From assembly GCA_009731375.1 (NCBI GenBank), contig BJOX01000349.1, positions 1 through 43,592 on the forward strand: a stretch of DNA of 43,592 bases, written 5' to 3'. Each line of letters opens with the position of its first letter. Within the stretch, counting starts at the first letter, position 1. This document shows, one piece after another, positions 28,881 through 43,592 of this stretch. The translations under genes and the position numbers were made by a program. A model generated the notes under the pieces. That model saw only the letters and a program-made list of their open reading frames with translations. It had not been told where the DNA came from and did no database searches. This DNA comes from Paulinella micropora (Eukaryota; Cercozoa; Imbricatea; Euglyphida).

Positions 28881-29507
28881 ATTATTTTTATTTTTCATTA
28901 TATTTTATTATTTTTCATTCTTTTTCCCTTTTGTTTTCCTTTTTTCTTTTTCGTTTTTCTTATTTGCTGCTGCCTGTTAGGTTTGGGCTTGTTCTAGCTT
29001 GGCTCTATTGTATGTTTATGGTTGTGGCTTGTGAAATTTCTTCTGGTCTATGAGGGGGGTGGGGTGCGGAGTGGTTTGGCTCGACTAGCTTGAGGCTGCA
29101 TGTCTATGAGGTTGCCAGGCTTGGGCTGGTCATTATGGATACTGCAGCACTCGGCATAATCGCGTCGCCAGTACGCCACGTCGAGCCTTACTACGCTCTG
29201 CACACCACCCTCCTGACTACGATAGCCTCCGGGTGCGAGTGAATTGCGTTAGGTGCTGCAGTTTCCTTAAGGGCTGTCTCACTGACTGTCAATTGATCTC
29301 ACTTGCGCCCATGATCTCACTTGCGCCCATTGTTAGTTATGTCTTACCACTGCTGGCGCTTTCTGCCCTCTAGTTCAGTATCGTCTCCCTTGCCCCTTGT
29401 GTTTGTTTGTTTTTGTTTGCTTTTAGTGTTTGTCACTGCCTCTGTTGTTGTCTTTTTGTATTGTTTTTGTTTCCTTTGTTTCGCTTTGTTTGTTTGTTTT
29501 TTTTGTT
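28881..29507. other. T-rich and unique sequence, no gene seen
   Basis: T-rich tract (28890-28970), then GC-balanced sequence with a 19-bp direct repeat (GATCTCACTTGCGCCCAT, 29296-29332), then T/G-rich sequence. Confidence 0.5.
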
Positions 29508-29508
29508 G

Positions 29509-29542
<34 letters not shown>

Positions 29543-30113
29543 NNNNNNNNNNGAGAAAGAGACGACAGAAAAAATAAGAGCTTAATTCAAAAGAATTCTG
29601 GTTCCAAGGAACAACAGTACAAGCTCATAAGGAAATCTGGAACTAAGGTTCAACAGAAAGCTCCTGGAAAGAATAATATGGAAAGGAAAAGAAAGAAAAA
29701 GATAGAAAGAAAGAAAGAGGAAAGAGATAAGGAAAATCAGGAAAAGAAAAGAAAACAGAGAAACAAAAACAGTAAGTGAAGAAAAAAGCAAAAACAATGA
29801 AAGGAGATTTTTTTTAAAAAAATTCCTTTTCATTTTTTGTTTTGTTTTTTTTATTTTTCTTTCCTGTTCTTTGTTTCTCCGTTCTCTTTTCTTTTCCTGG
29901 TTTTTTTCTTCTTCTCTTTGTTCCTTTCTTTCTTTCTATCTTTTTCTCTCTTTCTTTTCCCCTCCATATTACTCCTTGCAGGAGCTGTCTGTTGAACCTT
30001 AGTTCCAGATTTCCTTATGAGCTTGTACTGTTGTTCCTTGGAACCAGAACTCTTTTGAATTAAGCTATTCTTTCTTTTTCTCTCGTCTCATTCTTGTTAA
30101 ACCTTGCTTACTG

Positions 30114-30169
<56 letters not shown>

Positions 30170-30187
30170 AAAAAAAAAAAAAAAAAA
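29508..30187. mobile_element. Head-to-head pair of a poly(A)-tailed element (foldback)
   Basis: Left arm 29553-29812 and right arm 29822-30098 are inverted copies, about 260 bp, around 90% alike. Both carry CTTGTACTGTTGTTCCTTGG and TTCTGGTTCCAAGG in opposite orientation. The right arm ends TTGTTAAACCTTGCTTACTG then poly(A); the left arm is preceded by poly(T) and a 10-N gap. Two copies of one poly(A)-tailed element thus meet at their 5' ends. No ORF. Confidence 0.75.
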
Positions 30188-30197
30188 NNNNNNNNNN

Positions 30198-31060
30198 CCA
30201 GCTTGTCCATGAATTTTTTTCTGACGAAGCATAATCCACAGAGAAGACAAGAAAGCAGCTAGCGCCACAGCACCGAGCCATTTGACTCCACCATTCCTTT
30301 TCTACAGAGATGGGTGGAGTAAAAAAAGCCATTTAGCAGACAAAGACGGCAAATCTGAGCCATTAGGGTTTATAATTGGAAAAAAATTGGAGACTCGGAT
30401 GTGCACTGTCTAGTCTTCCTCCTCCGCACCGCAGTGAATGCATAAAACTCTTGTTTGAATGTGTGGAAAACTAGAGAGTACTGAGAGTCGATGTGCGAAG
30501 TAATTTCGACAGGTGAGTACTCAGGTGTGGGGACTGACACCTGAGCGTCGAAGTCTTGGGACTTCCTTGGGGCTTCCCATTTTTTCTGATAATAGTATCA
30601 TAATACTCCTCCTCTTTTTTATTTTGGCTTCTTTACCGAACTGAACTCTATTTGGCAGGATCTGGAGCTGCAAGCCGAGCGTCCACCATGATTGCAGGCT
30701 TTTTTTTCTGTCTTTCTTGCCACTGGAAAGTACGTGCTCAGCTCGTGGCGACACGATTGGGCGGCTCAGGTACATCACAGCAATTCATACCATTTATACT
30801 ACTCACACATGCATGCGTACACTCTGCATGTATGTGCTATGCAGGCATATATGCATACAATCTAAGGATGCAGTTATACATGAAACATAAGTACTTAACA
30901 CCCACTTACAACTTACATACTTACCAACTTAGGAGCCACAGATAGCGGCCATCCGTGAAAACTTCCGCAAAATCGACAAAGGCCCCAATCTCTTGCTCAA
31001 CGTCTTGTCTTTCAACCTTTTGATACTCCTGCTGTGGTGGCCAATCGCTTCGAAAGAATT
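30198..31060 (+). other. Unique sequence with possible exons, unassigned
   Basis: A frame after GGCAG (30660-30770) reads GSGAASRASTMIAGFFFCLS and WKVRAQLVATRLGGS. Another after AACTTAG (30933-31060) reads EPQIAAIRENFRKIDKGPNL and LLNVLSFNLL. Both look somewhat protein-like and have splice-type ends, but their phases do not join simply and the second runs into (TCTA)n. I see no recognisable product. Confidence 0.25.
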
Positions 31061-31291
<231 letters not shown>

Positions 31292-31301
31292 NNNNNNNNN
31301 N

Positions 31302-32161
31302 TTCGTTTTGAAGACGCATGCCCCTTCGACCTCTCCTGGGCTCGCCTCATCGGAACCCGTAATCCCCGTTTAATCTCTTGGGTCATCAACGCAAGCACAA
31401 ACTCGGTTATTACCCCCGACCTTAGACGTCTGTGGGGAATCATTCCCAACAACAAGTGTGCCCTCTGTTCTGGTCAAGCACATCTATGCCACATCCTCTC
31501 CGGTTGCCATGTTGCCCTCAAACAAGGCCGCTATACCTGGCGTCATGACTCTGTGCTCTGCACTATTGAAGCTCCCCTTCAAAAACACATCGAGAGCCAT
31601 AACAAACGCTCCCCTATAGACCAAAATGAATCAAAGTCTATGTTTGTGAAAGAGGGCGAGCAGAAGCCTAAGAGACAGTCATTTCATCGACCATCCCTGC
31701 TTGACACTGCAAACGATTGGCAACTCCAAACCCAATACACCGGTTCTGAGCAAGCCTTTCCTGTCCACATTTGTGTCACTGACCTCCGCCCCGATATCGT
31801 TGTCTGGTCACTGTCTACCAAGATATGTATTCTGATCGAGCTAACGTGCCCGGTCGAGGAAAACATCCTTGACGCACGAGCCTACAAGACCAACCGATAC
31901 AACAAGCTCAAATCTCAAATCGAGGACAACGGATGGACCTGCCACCTTCGACCAATCGAATGCGGGGCTCGCGGCATGGTATCGTTCTCTGTTCATCGAT
32001 GTTTCCGCGCCTTGGGTTTTTCCCATCCCCAATCCAAATCCCTTTGCTTCAAGCTATCCTCCTGCGTAGCTCGTTGCTCTTTTGCGATTTATCGCTCCTG
32101 TGCAGTCAAAAATTGGACTAATCTTCCTCTAGTCCGTATTGGTGACTGCATTCCATCATAG
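31302..32161 (+). CDS. 3' part of a non-LTR retrotransposon ORF with restriction-like endonuclease
   Basis: Open from the gap edge (RFEDACPFDLSW) to TAG at 32159-32161, about 286 codons. It contains a CCHC-type knuckle, CALC-x7-H-x4-C with surrounding NKCALCSGQAHLCHILSGC, then GRYTWRHDSVL. Further on comes RPDIVVWSLSTKICILIELT, followed by a Lys and Tyr on the next helix (KTNRYNKL) and GARGMVSF. The PD-x(n)-ELT-x(n)-K pattern is that of the restriction-like endonuclease found C-terminal to the reverse transcriptase in R2-type elements; similar ORF ends are abundant in sponges, cnidarians and algae. The reverse transcriptase part is missing: the gap and (TCTA)n replace it. The frame is undamaged, so the copy is rather young. 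Confidence 0.8.
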
Positions 32162-32471
32162 CCGTCCAGTGTTGCATAGCCCGGGCTAGGTCCCTGCGGG
32201 GGTTTAGGCCTCATACAATGTCATCATTGTAGCTTGCGCAAGCTTACGGTGCTCAAAACACTTGGACTAACGGCTTCCTTTTCTTTCTCTTCTTCCTTAT
32301 CCTCCCACTCTCCATTCCTAGATTGCCTTTTTCTTCAACGTCCTTCCTCCTCTTCTTTTTCCAGAACACAGTCTACCCGTGATTCCCATCCCGGACACAT
32401 GCACAGTACACAAATTATTGTTTGATGTGAAACTGCGTTCCTTTGCAAGGACTACATTCCTTTGCGACATC
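32162..32471 (+). mobile_element. 3' untranslated end of the retrotransposon
   Basis: Noncoding sequence from the stop codon to CGACATCTCA, where (TCTA)n begins. The last bases resemble the end of the 0.5-kb repeats (CGATATCTCA then TCTA). A small hairpin (AATGTCATCATTGTAGC) lies at about 32216-32234. Confidence 0.5.
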
Positions 32472-32473
32472 TC

Positions 32474-32560
<87 letters not shown>

Positions 32561-32585
32561 CATCCATCTATCCATCCATCTATTC

Positions 32586-32652
<67 letters not shown>
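32472..32652 (+). repeat. (TCTA)n tail, some TCCA variants, into a gap
   Basis: Simple tetranucleotide sequence following the LINE 3' end. Confidence 0.95.
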
Positions 32653-32717
32653 NNNNNNNNNNNNNNNNNNNNNNNNNNNNNNNNNNNNNNNNNNNNNNNN
32701 NNNNNNNNNNNNNNNNN

Positions 32718-32855
32718 TTTATGGAACGAGCCCTGGCCCCGCCTGGTACTAGGGAGATTTGGTATTGCCTGTATCAGTCCCTTCCGTGCAAACATCACGG
32801 CTTACCTGGGCATCGGGTTAATACTTTACCCACAGACTTCCTGGTTGACGGAATC
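32718..32855 (+). mobile_element. 0.5-kb (TCTA)-tailed element, fragment between gaps
   Basis: Matches 33256-33393 almost exactly (TATGGAACGAGCCCTGGCCC at the start). Both ends are lost in gaps. Confidence 0.8.
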
Positions 32856-32942
32856 NNNNNNNNNNNNNNNNNNNNNNNNNNNNNNNNNNNNNNNNNNNNN
32901 NNNNNNNNNNNNNNNNNNNNNNNNNNNNNNNNNNNNNNNNNN

Positions 32943-37815
<4,873 letters not shown>

Positions 37816-37849
37816 TACCACTGGAAGTTCGGCCCGAAGATCTGGGTAC

Positions 37850-37902
37850 ATACATACATACATACATACATACATACATACATACATACATACATACAGA
37901 CA

Positions 37903-37934
<32 letters not shown>

Positions 37935-38037
37935 GACATACATATATACATACATACATACATACAGACAGACAGACATTCAGACAGACAACAGACAGAT
38001 AGACAGATAGACATACATACATACATGCATACATACA

Positions 38038-38071
<34 letters not shown>

Positions 38072-38261
38072 CATACATACATACATACAGACAGACAGAC
38101 AGACATACAGACAGACAGACAGACAGATAGACAGACAGACAGACAGAAATACATACATACATACATACATACATACATACATGCATACATACATGCATAC
38201 ACAGACACACACAGACACACACAGACACACACACACACACACACATACATACATGCATACA

Positions 38262-38294
<33 letters not shown>

Positions 38295-38424
38295 GCAATG
38301 AAATATGCAATACAATATGCCATGCAATATGCAATGCATGCATGCATGCCATGCAATGCAATGCCATGCCATGCAATGCCATGCACTGCAGTGCAATGCA
38401 GTGCATCCATCCATCCATCCATCC

Positions 38425-38510
<86 letters not shown>

Positions 38511-38775
38511 ATATCTATCTATCTATCTATATGTAGTGCTATGCAATGCCATCCATACCTGCATGCACATGCATGCATGCATGACATACATACATACATA
38601 CATACATACATACATACATACATACATACATACATGCATACATGCATGCAAGCATGCATGCACATACATGCATGCATGCATGCTTGCTTGCAGGCATGCA
38701 TAGATACGTACATAGATACGTACATACATGCATACATGCATACATACATACATACATACATACATACATACATAC
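37850..38775. repeat. (CATA)n, (CAGA)n, (CA)n, (ATGC)n and (CTAT)n tracts
   Basis: Tetranucleotide sequence with gradual motif change. An ATGCAATGCC-rich stretch lies at 38293-38410. All long open frames on both strands are repeat translations. Confidence 0.95.
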
Positions 38776-38821
38776 GTAGGGGCTAACGGCAAAGACTGTG
38801 CTGGATTATACACACAATGTG

Positions 38822-39145
<324 letters not shown>

Positions 39146-39298
39146 NNNNNNNNNNNNNNNNNNNNNNNNNNNNNNNNNNNNNNNNNNNNNNNNNNNNNNN
39201 NNNNNNNNNNNNNNNNNNNNNNNNNNNNNNNNNNNNNNNNNNNNNNNNNNNNNNNNNNNNNNNNNNNNNNNNNNNNNNNNNNNNNNNNNNNNNNNNNN

Positions 39299-39850
39299 TA
39301 TTTCGTCAGTTGATCTCATCACTTACTCCACGGAGTGAACCAAGGCCACTTGAGGTGTCACTGACCCTCCCTGGGGCTTGGCTTTTTGAAATGGGTGCCA
39401 TCTGTCGACAGACAGAGAATTAGGGGATGGTGTGGGTGTGCTGGGCCCGTGGTGGGGTGCCTTATGGGTGCCTAGCCATACGCCTATAAGTCACATGCCG
39501 AAATAGCGACGGGAAGCACAATCCTGTTCCCTCAGGGTGCCCTTTCTCGCTTGTTGAGCCCGGAATAAAACCCACAGTGCTCTGTCGGTTTATACTAGAC
39601 TGTCGAACAGTCTCGAAACTCCATCTGCTTACTGGGTCCTCTGTAATGGAGGTGGGAGCTCGTTCTGCAAGGGGCGCTTATGGAACGAGCCCTGGCCCCG
39701 CCTGGTACTAGGGAGCTTTGGTATCGCCTGTATCAGTCCCTTCCGTGCAAACATCACGGCTTAGCTGGGCATCGGGTTAATACTTTACCCACAGACTTCC
39801 TTGGTTGACGAAATCAGAAGCTCCTTTTTTCTGACATTAGTCGATATCTC

Positions 39851-39851
<1 letters not shown>
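39299..39851 (+). mobile_element. 0.5-kb (TCTA)-tailed element, copy c
   Basis: Begins after a gap with about 80 bp not seen in copy b (TATTTCGTCAGTTGATCTCA), then follows copy b closely from CTTGGCTTTTTGAAATGGGT to CGATATCTCA and (TCTA)n. It is the longest copy and shows that the element extends further 5'. Confidence 0.8.
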
Positions 39852-40515
<664 letters not shown>

Positions 40516-40754
40516 CTCTTATTGAACTAGGGTAAGCTCCTTGCTTCATGGCTTGCTGCCTGTCGCCCTCTGCCTCTCCCTCTCCATCTCCCTCTCCCTC
40601 TCCCTCTCCCTCTCTCCCTCTCCCTCTCTCCCTCTCCCTCTCTCCCTCGCTCCCTCTCTCTCTCTCTTTCTCTCTCCCCCCCCCCCCCCCCCCCNNNNNN
40701 NNNNNNNNNNNNNNNNNNNNNNNNNNNNNNNNNNNNNNNNNNNNNNNNNNNNNN

Positions 40755-40821
<67 letters not shown>

Positions 40822-40905
40822 GGGTGGGCAGTTTGTTGCATGCTCTGCTGCCTTCCTCGCTGCGCCATGCCTTCGAGTTTCCCCTCTGCACACACGAGCA
40901 AGTAT

Positions 40906-40938
<33 letters not shown>

Positions 40939-40961
40939 TAATAATAGTTAGAAAGATAGAC

Positions 40962-40990
<29 letters not shown>
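40516..40990. repeat. (CTCCCT)n, (CT)n, poly(C), gap, (AG)n, (GATA)n
   Basis: Pyrimidine repeats around a 60-N gap. Two short unique stretches (40525-40562 and 40821-40903) have a similar layout: CATGGCTTGCTGCCTGTCGC versus GCATGCTCTGCTGCCTTCCT. Confidence 0.9.
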
Positions 40991-40993
<3 letters not shown>

Positions 40994-41458
40994 GAGATAT
41001 CGACTAATGTCAGAAAAAAGGAGCTTCTGATTTCGTCAACCAAGGAAGTCTGTGGGTAAAGTATTAACCCGATGCCCAGCTAAGCCGTGATGTTTGCACG
41101 GAAGGGACTGATACAGGCGATACCAAAGCTCCCTAGTACCAGGCGGGGCCAGGGCTCGTTCCATAAGCGCCCCTTGCAGAACGAGCTCCCACCTCCATTA
41201 CAGAGGACCCAGTAAGCAGATGGAGTTTCGAGACTGTTCGACAGTCTAGTATAAACCGACAGAGCACTGTGGGTTTTATTCCGGGCTCAACAAGCGAGAA
41301 AGGGCACCCTGAGGGAACAGGATTGTGCTTCCCGTCGCTATTTCGGCATGTGACTTATAGGCGTATGGCTAGGCACACATAAGGCACCCCACCACGGGCC
41401 CAGCACACCCACACCATCCCCTAATTCTCTGTCTGTCGACAGATGGCACCCATTTCAA
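40991..41458 (-). mobile_element. 0.5-kb (TCTA)-tailed element, copy d, inverted
   Basis: Reverse complement of copy c from CGATATCTCATC (here GATGAGATATCG at 40991) to TGAAATGGGTGCC (here near 41445-41458). (GATA)n flanks both ends, so it is inserted in, or has generated, a GATA tract. It is truncated just upstream of TTTTGAAATGGG. Confidence 0.85.
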
Positions 41459-41461
41459 AAA

Positions 41462-41497
<36 letters not shown>

Positions 41498-41526
41498 CTA
41501 GATAGATAGATAGATAGATAGCTAGC

Positions 41527-41562
<36 letters not shown>

Positions 41563-41566
41563 AAGA
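41459..41566. repeat. (GATA)n with GCTA variants
   Basis: Tetranucleotide tract beside the 5' end of copy d. Confidence 0.95.
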
Positions 41567-41800
41567 GCATTTGCAAATTCTTTGTGTGTGTATGTCTGTT
41601 GCGTATTTGTACGAATGCATATGCAATCGCAATATTGTACATAAATACATAATATACATGCTCCACATATATATGTTAACTTATAGACATGCATACAAGC
41701 GCTGGCCCTGCTTCTTCCTCTGTTTATGTATTGTTTGTTATGTATGTGTGCAAAGGTTGTGTAAAGTCCTTGCGCGCAAATCTCAAAATGCATGTTTTTC
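41567..41800. other. Unique sequence, no gene seen
   Basis: About 230 bp of mixed sequence between two simple-repeat tracts. Confidence 0.5.
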
Positions 41801-41940
41801 CATATACTATACTATACTATACTATACTATACTATACTATACTATACTACACTATACTATACTACACTATACCATACTATACTATACTATACTATACTAT
41901 ACTATACTATACTATACTATACTATACTATACTATACTGT
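41801..41940 (+). repeat. (ATACT)n pentanucleotide repeat
   Basis: About 27 units with ACACT and ACCAT variants. Confidence 0.95.
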
Positions 41941-42089
41941 GTTGGTATATCTCTGTTATCTACTTAGTCCTTGATGGTTGCTATATCGATTTTCCACGCT
42001 CTGGCCCTGACGTGTCTGATCACGCTTCCTCTGTGGATCCGCGGCTACATCCTGTCCATGCAGATCGTCGGTCCTTGCAAAACTACCCT

Positions 42090-42340
42090 CCCTCCCTCCC
42101 TCCNNNNNNNNNNNNNNNNNNNCTCACTCACTCACTCTCCCCCTCACTCACTCACTCCCTCCCTCCCTCCCTCCCTCTCTCTCTCTCTCTCTCTCGACAG
42201 AAAGAAAGAAAGAAAGAAAAGAAAGAAAGAAAGAAAGAAAGAAAGAAAAAGAAAAAAGAAAGAAAAAAGAAAGAAAAAAGAAAGAAAAAAGAAAGGAAAA
42301 AAGAAAGAAAAAAAAGAAAGAAAAGGAGAAAAAAGAAGCA
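42090..42340. repeat. (CTCC)n, (CTCA)n, (CT)n, (GAAA)n tracts with a 19-N gap
   Basis: Simple sequence; the Lys-Glu and Phe-Leu open frames are its translations. Confidence 0.9.
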
Positions 42341-42482
42341 GTTGCATTGTTCTTTTTCCTCTCTGCGCATAAAGAAAGAAAACAAAGCAACAGCAACAAA
42401 ATATATCAAAGCAAAAGAAATCCAAACAAAACATGTAGAAAATAGAAGAAAAAAAACGAAAGAAACAAACATTTGTCTTCTG

Positions 42483-42599
42483 TCCTGTCCTGCCAGGGCG
42501 CAAGGCATCCATGCCCGCGTCCGAGGCCGCCCTGGAGTTGCTGTACCAAAGCTCTAGCTCAAGCTTTGTTATGCTATCCTCTGTGCCCTTGGTCTCCAT
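42483..42599 (-). CDS. Possible first exon of unknown gene
   Basis: On the - strand an ATG (ending at 42599) starts METKGTEDSITKLELELWYS then NSRAASDAGMDALRPGRTG. The + strand frame (RKASMPASEAALELLYQSSS) is also open, so strand is uncertain. It sits between two simple-repeat blocks. No family recognised and no clear donor. Confidence 0.25.
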
Positions 42600-43522
42600 T
42601 ATAGATTTTCTTTTTCTTCTTTTTTTCTTTCTCTTTCTCTTTCTCTTCGAGTCTCTTTCTCTTTTCTCTTTCTCTTTTCTCTTTCTCTTTCTCTTTTCTC
42701 TTTTCTCTTTTCTCTTTCTCTTTCTCTTTTTCTTTCTCTTTTTCTTTCTCTTTTTCTTTCTCTTGTTCTTTCTCTTTCTCTTTTTCTTTCTCTTTTTCTT
42801 TCTCTTTTTCTTTCTCGTTTTCTTTCTCTTTTTCTTTCTCTTGTTCTTTCTCTTTCTCTTTCTTGTTTTCTTTCTCTTTTTCTTTCTCTTTTTCTTTCTC
42901 GTTTTCTTTCTTGTTTTCTTTTTCTTTCTCTTTTTCTTTCTTCTTTTCTTTGTCTTTTTCTTTGTCTTTTTCTTTGTCTTTTTCTTTGTCTTTTCTTTGT
43001 CTTTTCTTTGTCTTTTTCTTTGTCCTTTTCTTTGTCTTTTTCTTTGTCTTTTTCTTTGTCTTTTCTTTGTCTTTTTCTTTCTCTGTTTCTTTCTCTTTTT
43101 CTTTCTCTTTTTCTTTCTCTTTTTCTTTCTCTTTTTCTTTCTCTTTCTCTTTCTCTTTTTATTTCTCTTTTTATTTCTCTTTTTATTTCTCTTTTTATTT
43201 CTCTTTTTGCTTCTCTTTTTGCTTCTCTTTTTCTGTCTCTTTTTCTTTCTCTTTTTCTTTCTCTTTTTCTTTGTCTTTTTCTTTCTCTTTTTGCTTCTCT
43301 TTTTGCTTCTCTTTTTGCTTCTCTTTTGCTTTCTCTTTTGCTTTCTCTTTTTTTTCTTCCTCTTTTTCTTTCTCTTTTTCTTTCCCTTTTTCTTTCTCTT
43401 TTTCTTTCTCTTTTTCTTTCTCTTTTCTTTCCCTTTTTCTTTTTCTTTTTCTTTTTCTTTTTCTTTTTTTCTCTTTTTTTTTCTTTTTTGTTTTCTTTTT
43501 TTCGTTTTCTTTTTTTCTTTTC
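42600..43522 (+). repeat. (TTTCTC)n/(TTTTTC)n pyrimidine satellite
   Basis: About 920 bp of TTTCTCTTTTTC-type units with TTTGTC, TTTGCT and TTTATT variants, grouped in blocks of like variants, which suggests local duplication. The poly Phe-Leu and poly Lys-Glu frames are translations of it. Confidence 0.95.
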
Positions 43523-43544
43523 TTCATTTCTAACCGTTGGCGTG

Positions 43545-43592
43545 TCCTCCTCCTCCTCCTCCTCCTCCTCCTCCTCCTCCTCGTCCTCTTCC
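43545..43592 (+). repeat. (CTC)n microsatellite at the window end
   Basis: About 16 trinucleotide units, cut by the window edge. Confidence 0.9.

Noticed and set aside
42511-43533. 340-codon Phe-Leu-rich frame
   Set aside because: Apart from the first 30 codons it is a translated pyrimidine satellite; not a membrane protein.

Overview
The window is eukaryotic nuclear DNA from an organism I cannot name with certainty. Compact spliceosomal introns (about 50-80 bp), extreme microsatellite load, a restriction-like-endonuclease LINE remnant and a virus-like cassette suggest a protist, probably a microalga; a microsatellite-rich prasinophyte-type genome would fit, but that is a guess. There is no sign of bacterial gene organisation. 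Several assembly gaps (runs of N) lie at 27157-27166, 27670-27854, 29543-29552, 30188-30197, 31292-31301, 32653-32717, 32856-32942, 36736-37478, 39146-39298, 40695-40754 and 42104-42122. Nearly all open frames beyond 22 kb are translated microsatellites, not genes.

Region 1 (1-5610): a 2.26-kb virus-like cassette is repeated in tandem (1-2260, 2261-4521, then the start of a third copy). It holds a Cys-rich protein gene broken differently in each copy, a small basic protein and two or three short forward ORFs. Next come a two-exon gene (4660-5140) and a 403-bp hairpin (5207-5609).

Region 2 (5769-19500): exons of one or two host genes lie at 5769-6430 and 18704-19480, both on the + strand. Both segments resemble parts of a widespread protist/algal family with the motif PLTRAWCLWEI. 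Between them, bounded by 25-bp perfect terminal inverted repeats inside (TA)n, sits an 11,057-bp DNA transposon (7158-18214). It carries two divergent genes. The + strand gene (13990-17424) is a putative transposase with a SAP-like domain and a C-terminal Cys pair motif. The - strand gene (13629-7528) has about 20 exons and encodes a roughly 1,400-residue accessory protein of unknown function. Its short introns often end in GAG, and two sets of introns and exons have been amplified together. This transposon is the most novel object in the window.

Region 3 (19500-26700): minisatellites, a small inverted-repeat element, a few probable but unassigned exons (20799-20932, 21917-22037, 22192-22293) and large simple-repeat tracts. 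Short unique core sequences are re-duplicated between the simple repeats.

Region 4 (26700-43592): retroelement debris and very long simple repeats. There is a head-to-head pair of a poly(A)-tailed element (29508-30187), the 3' part of a LINE ORF with CCHC-type and PD-ELT endonuclease motifs (31302-32161), four copies of a roughly 0.5-kb element ending in (TCTA)n, an array of 15 core repeats separated by (CTAT)n/(CTAC)n (34412-37815), and final pyrimidine-rich tracts.
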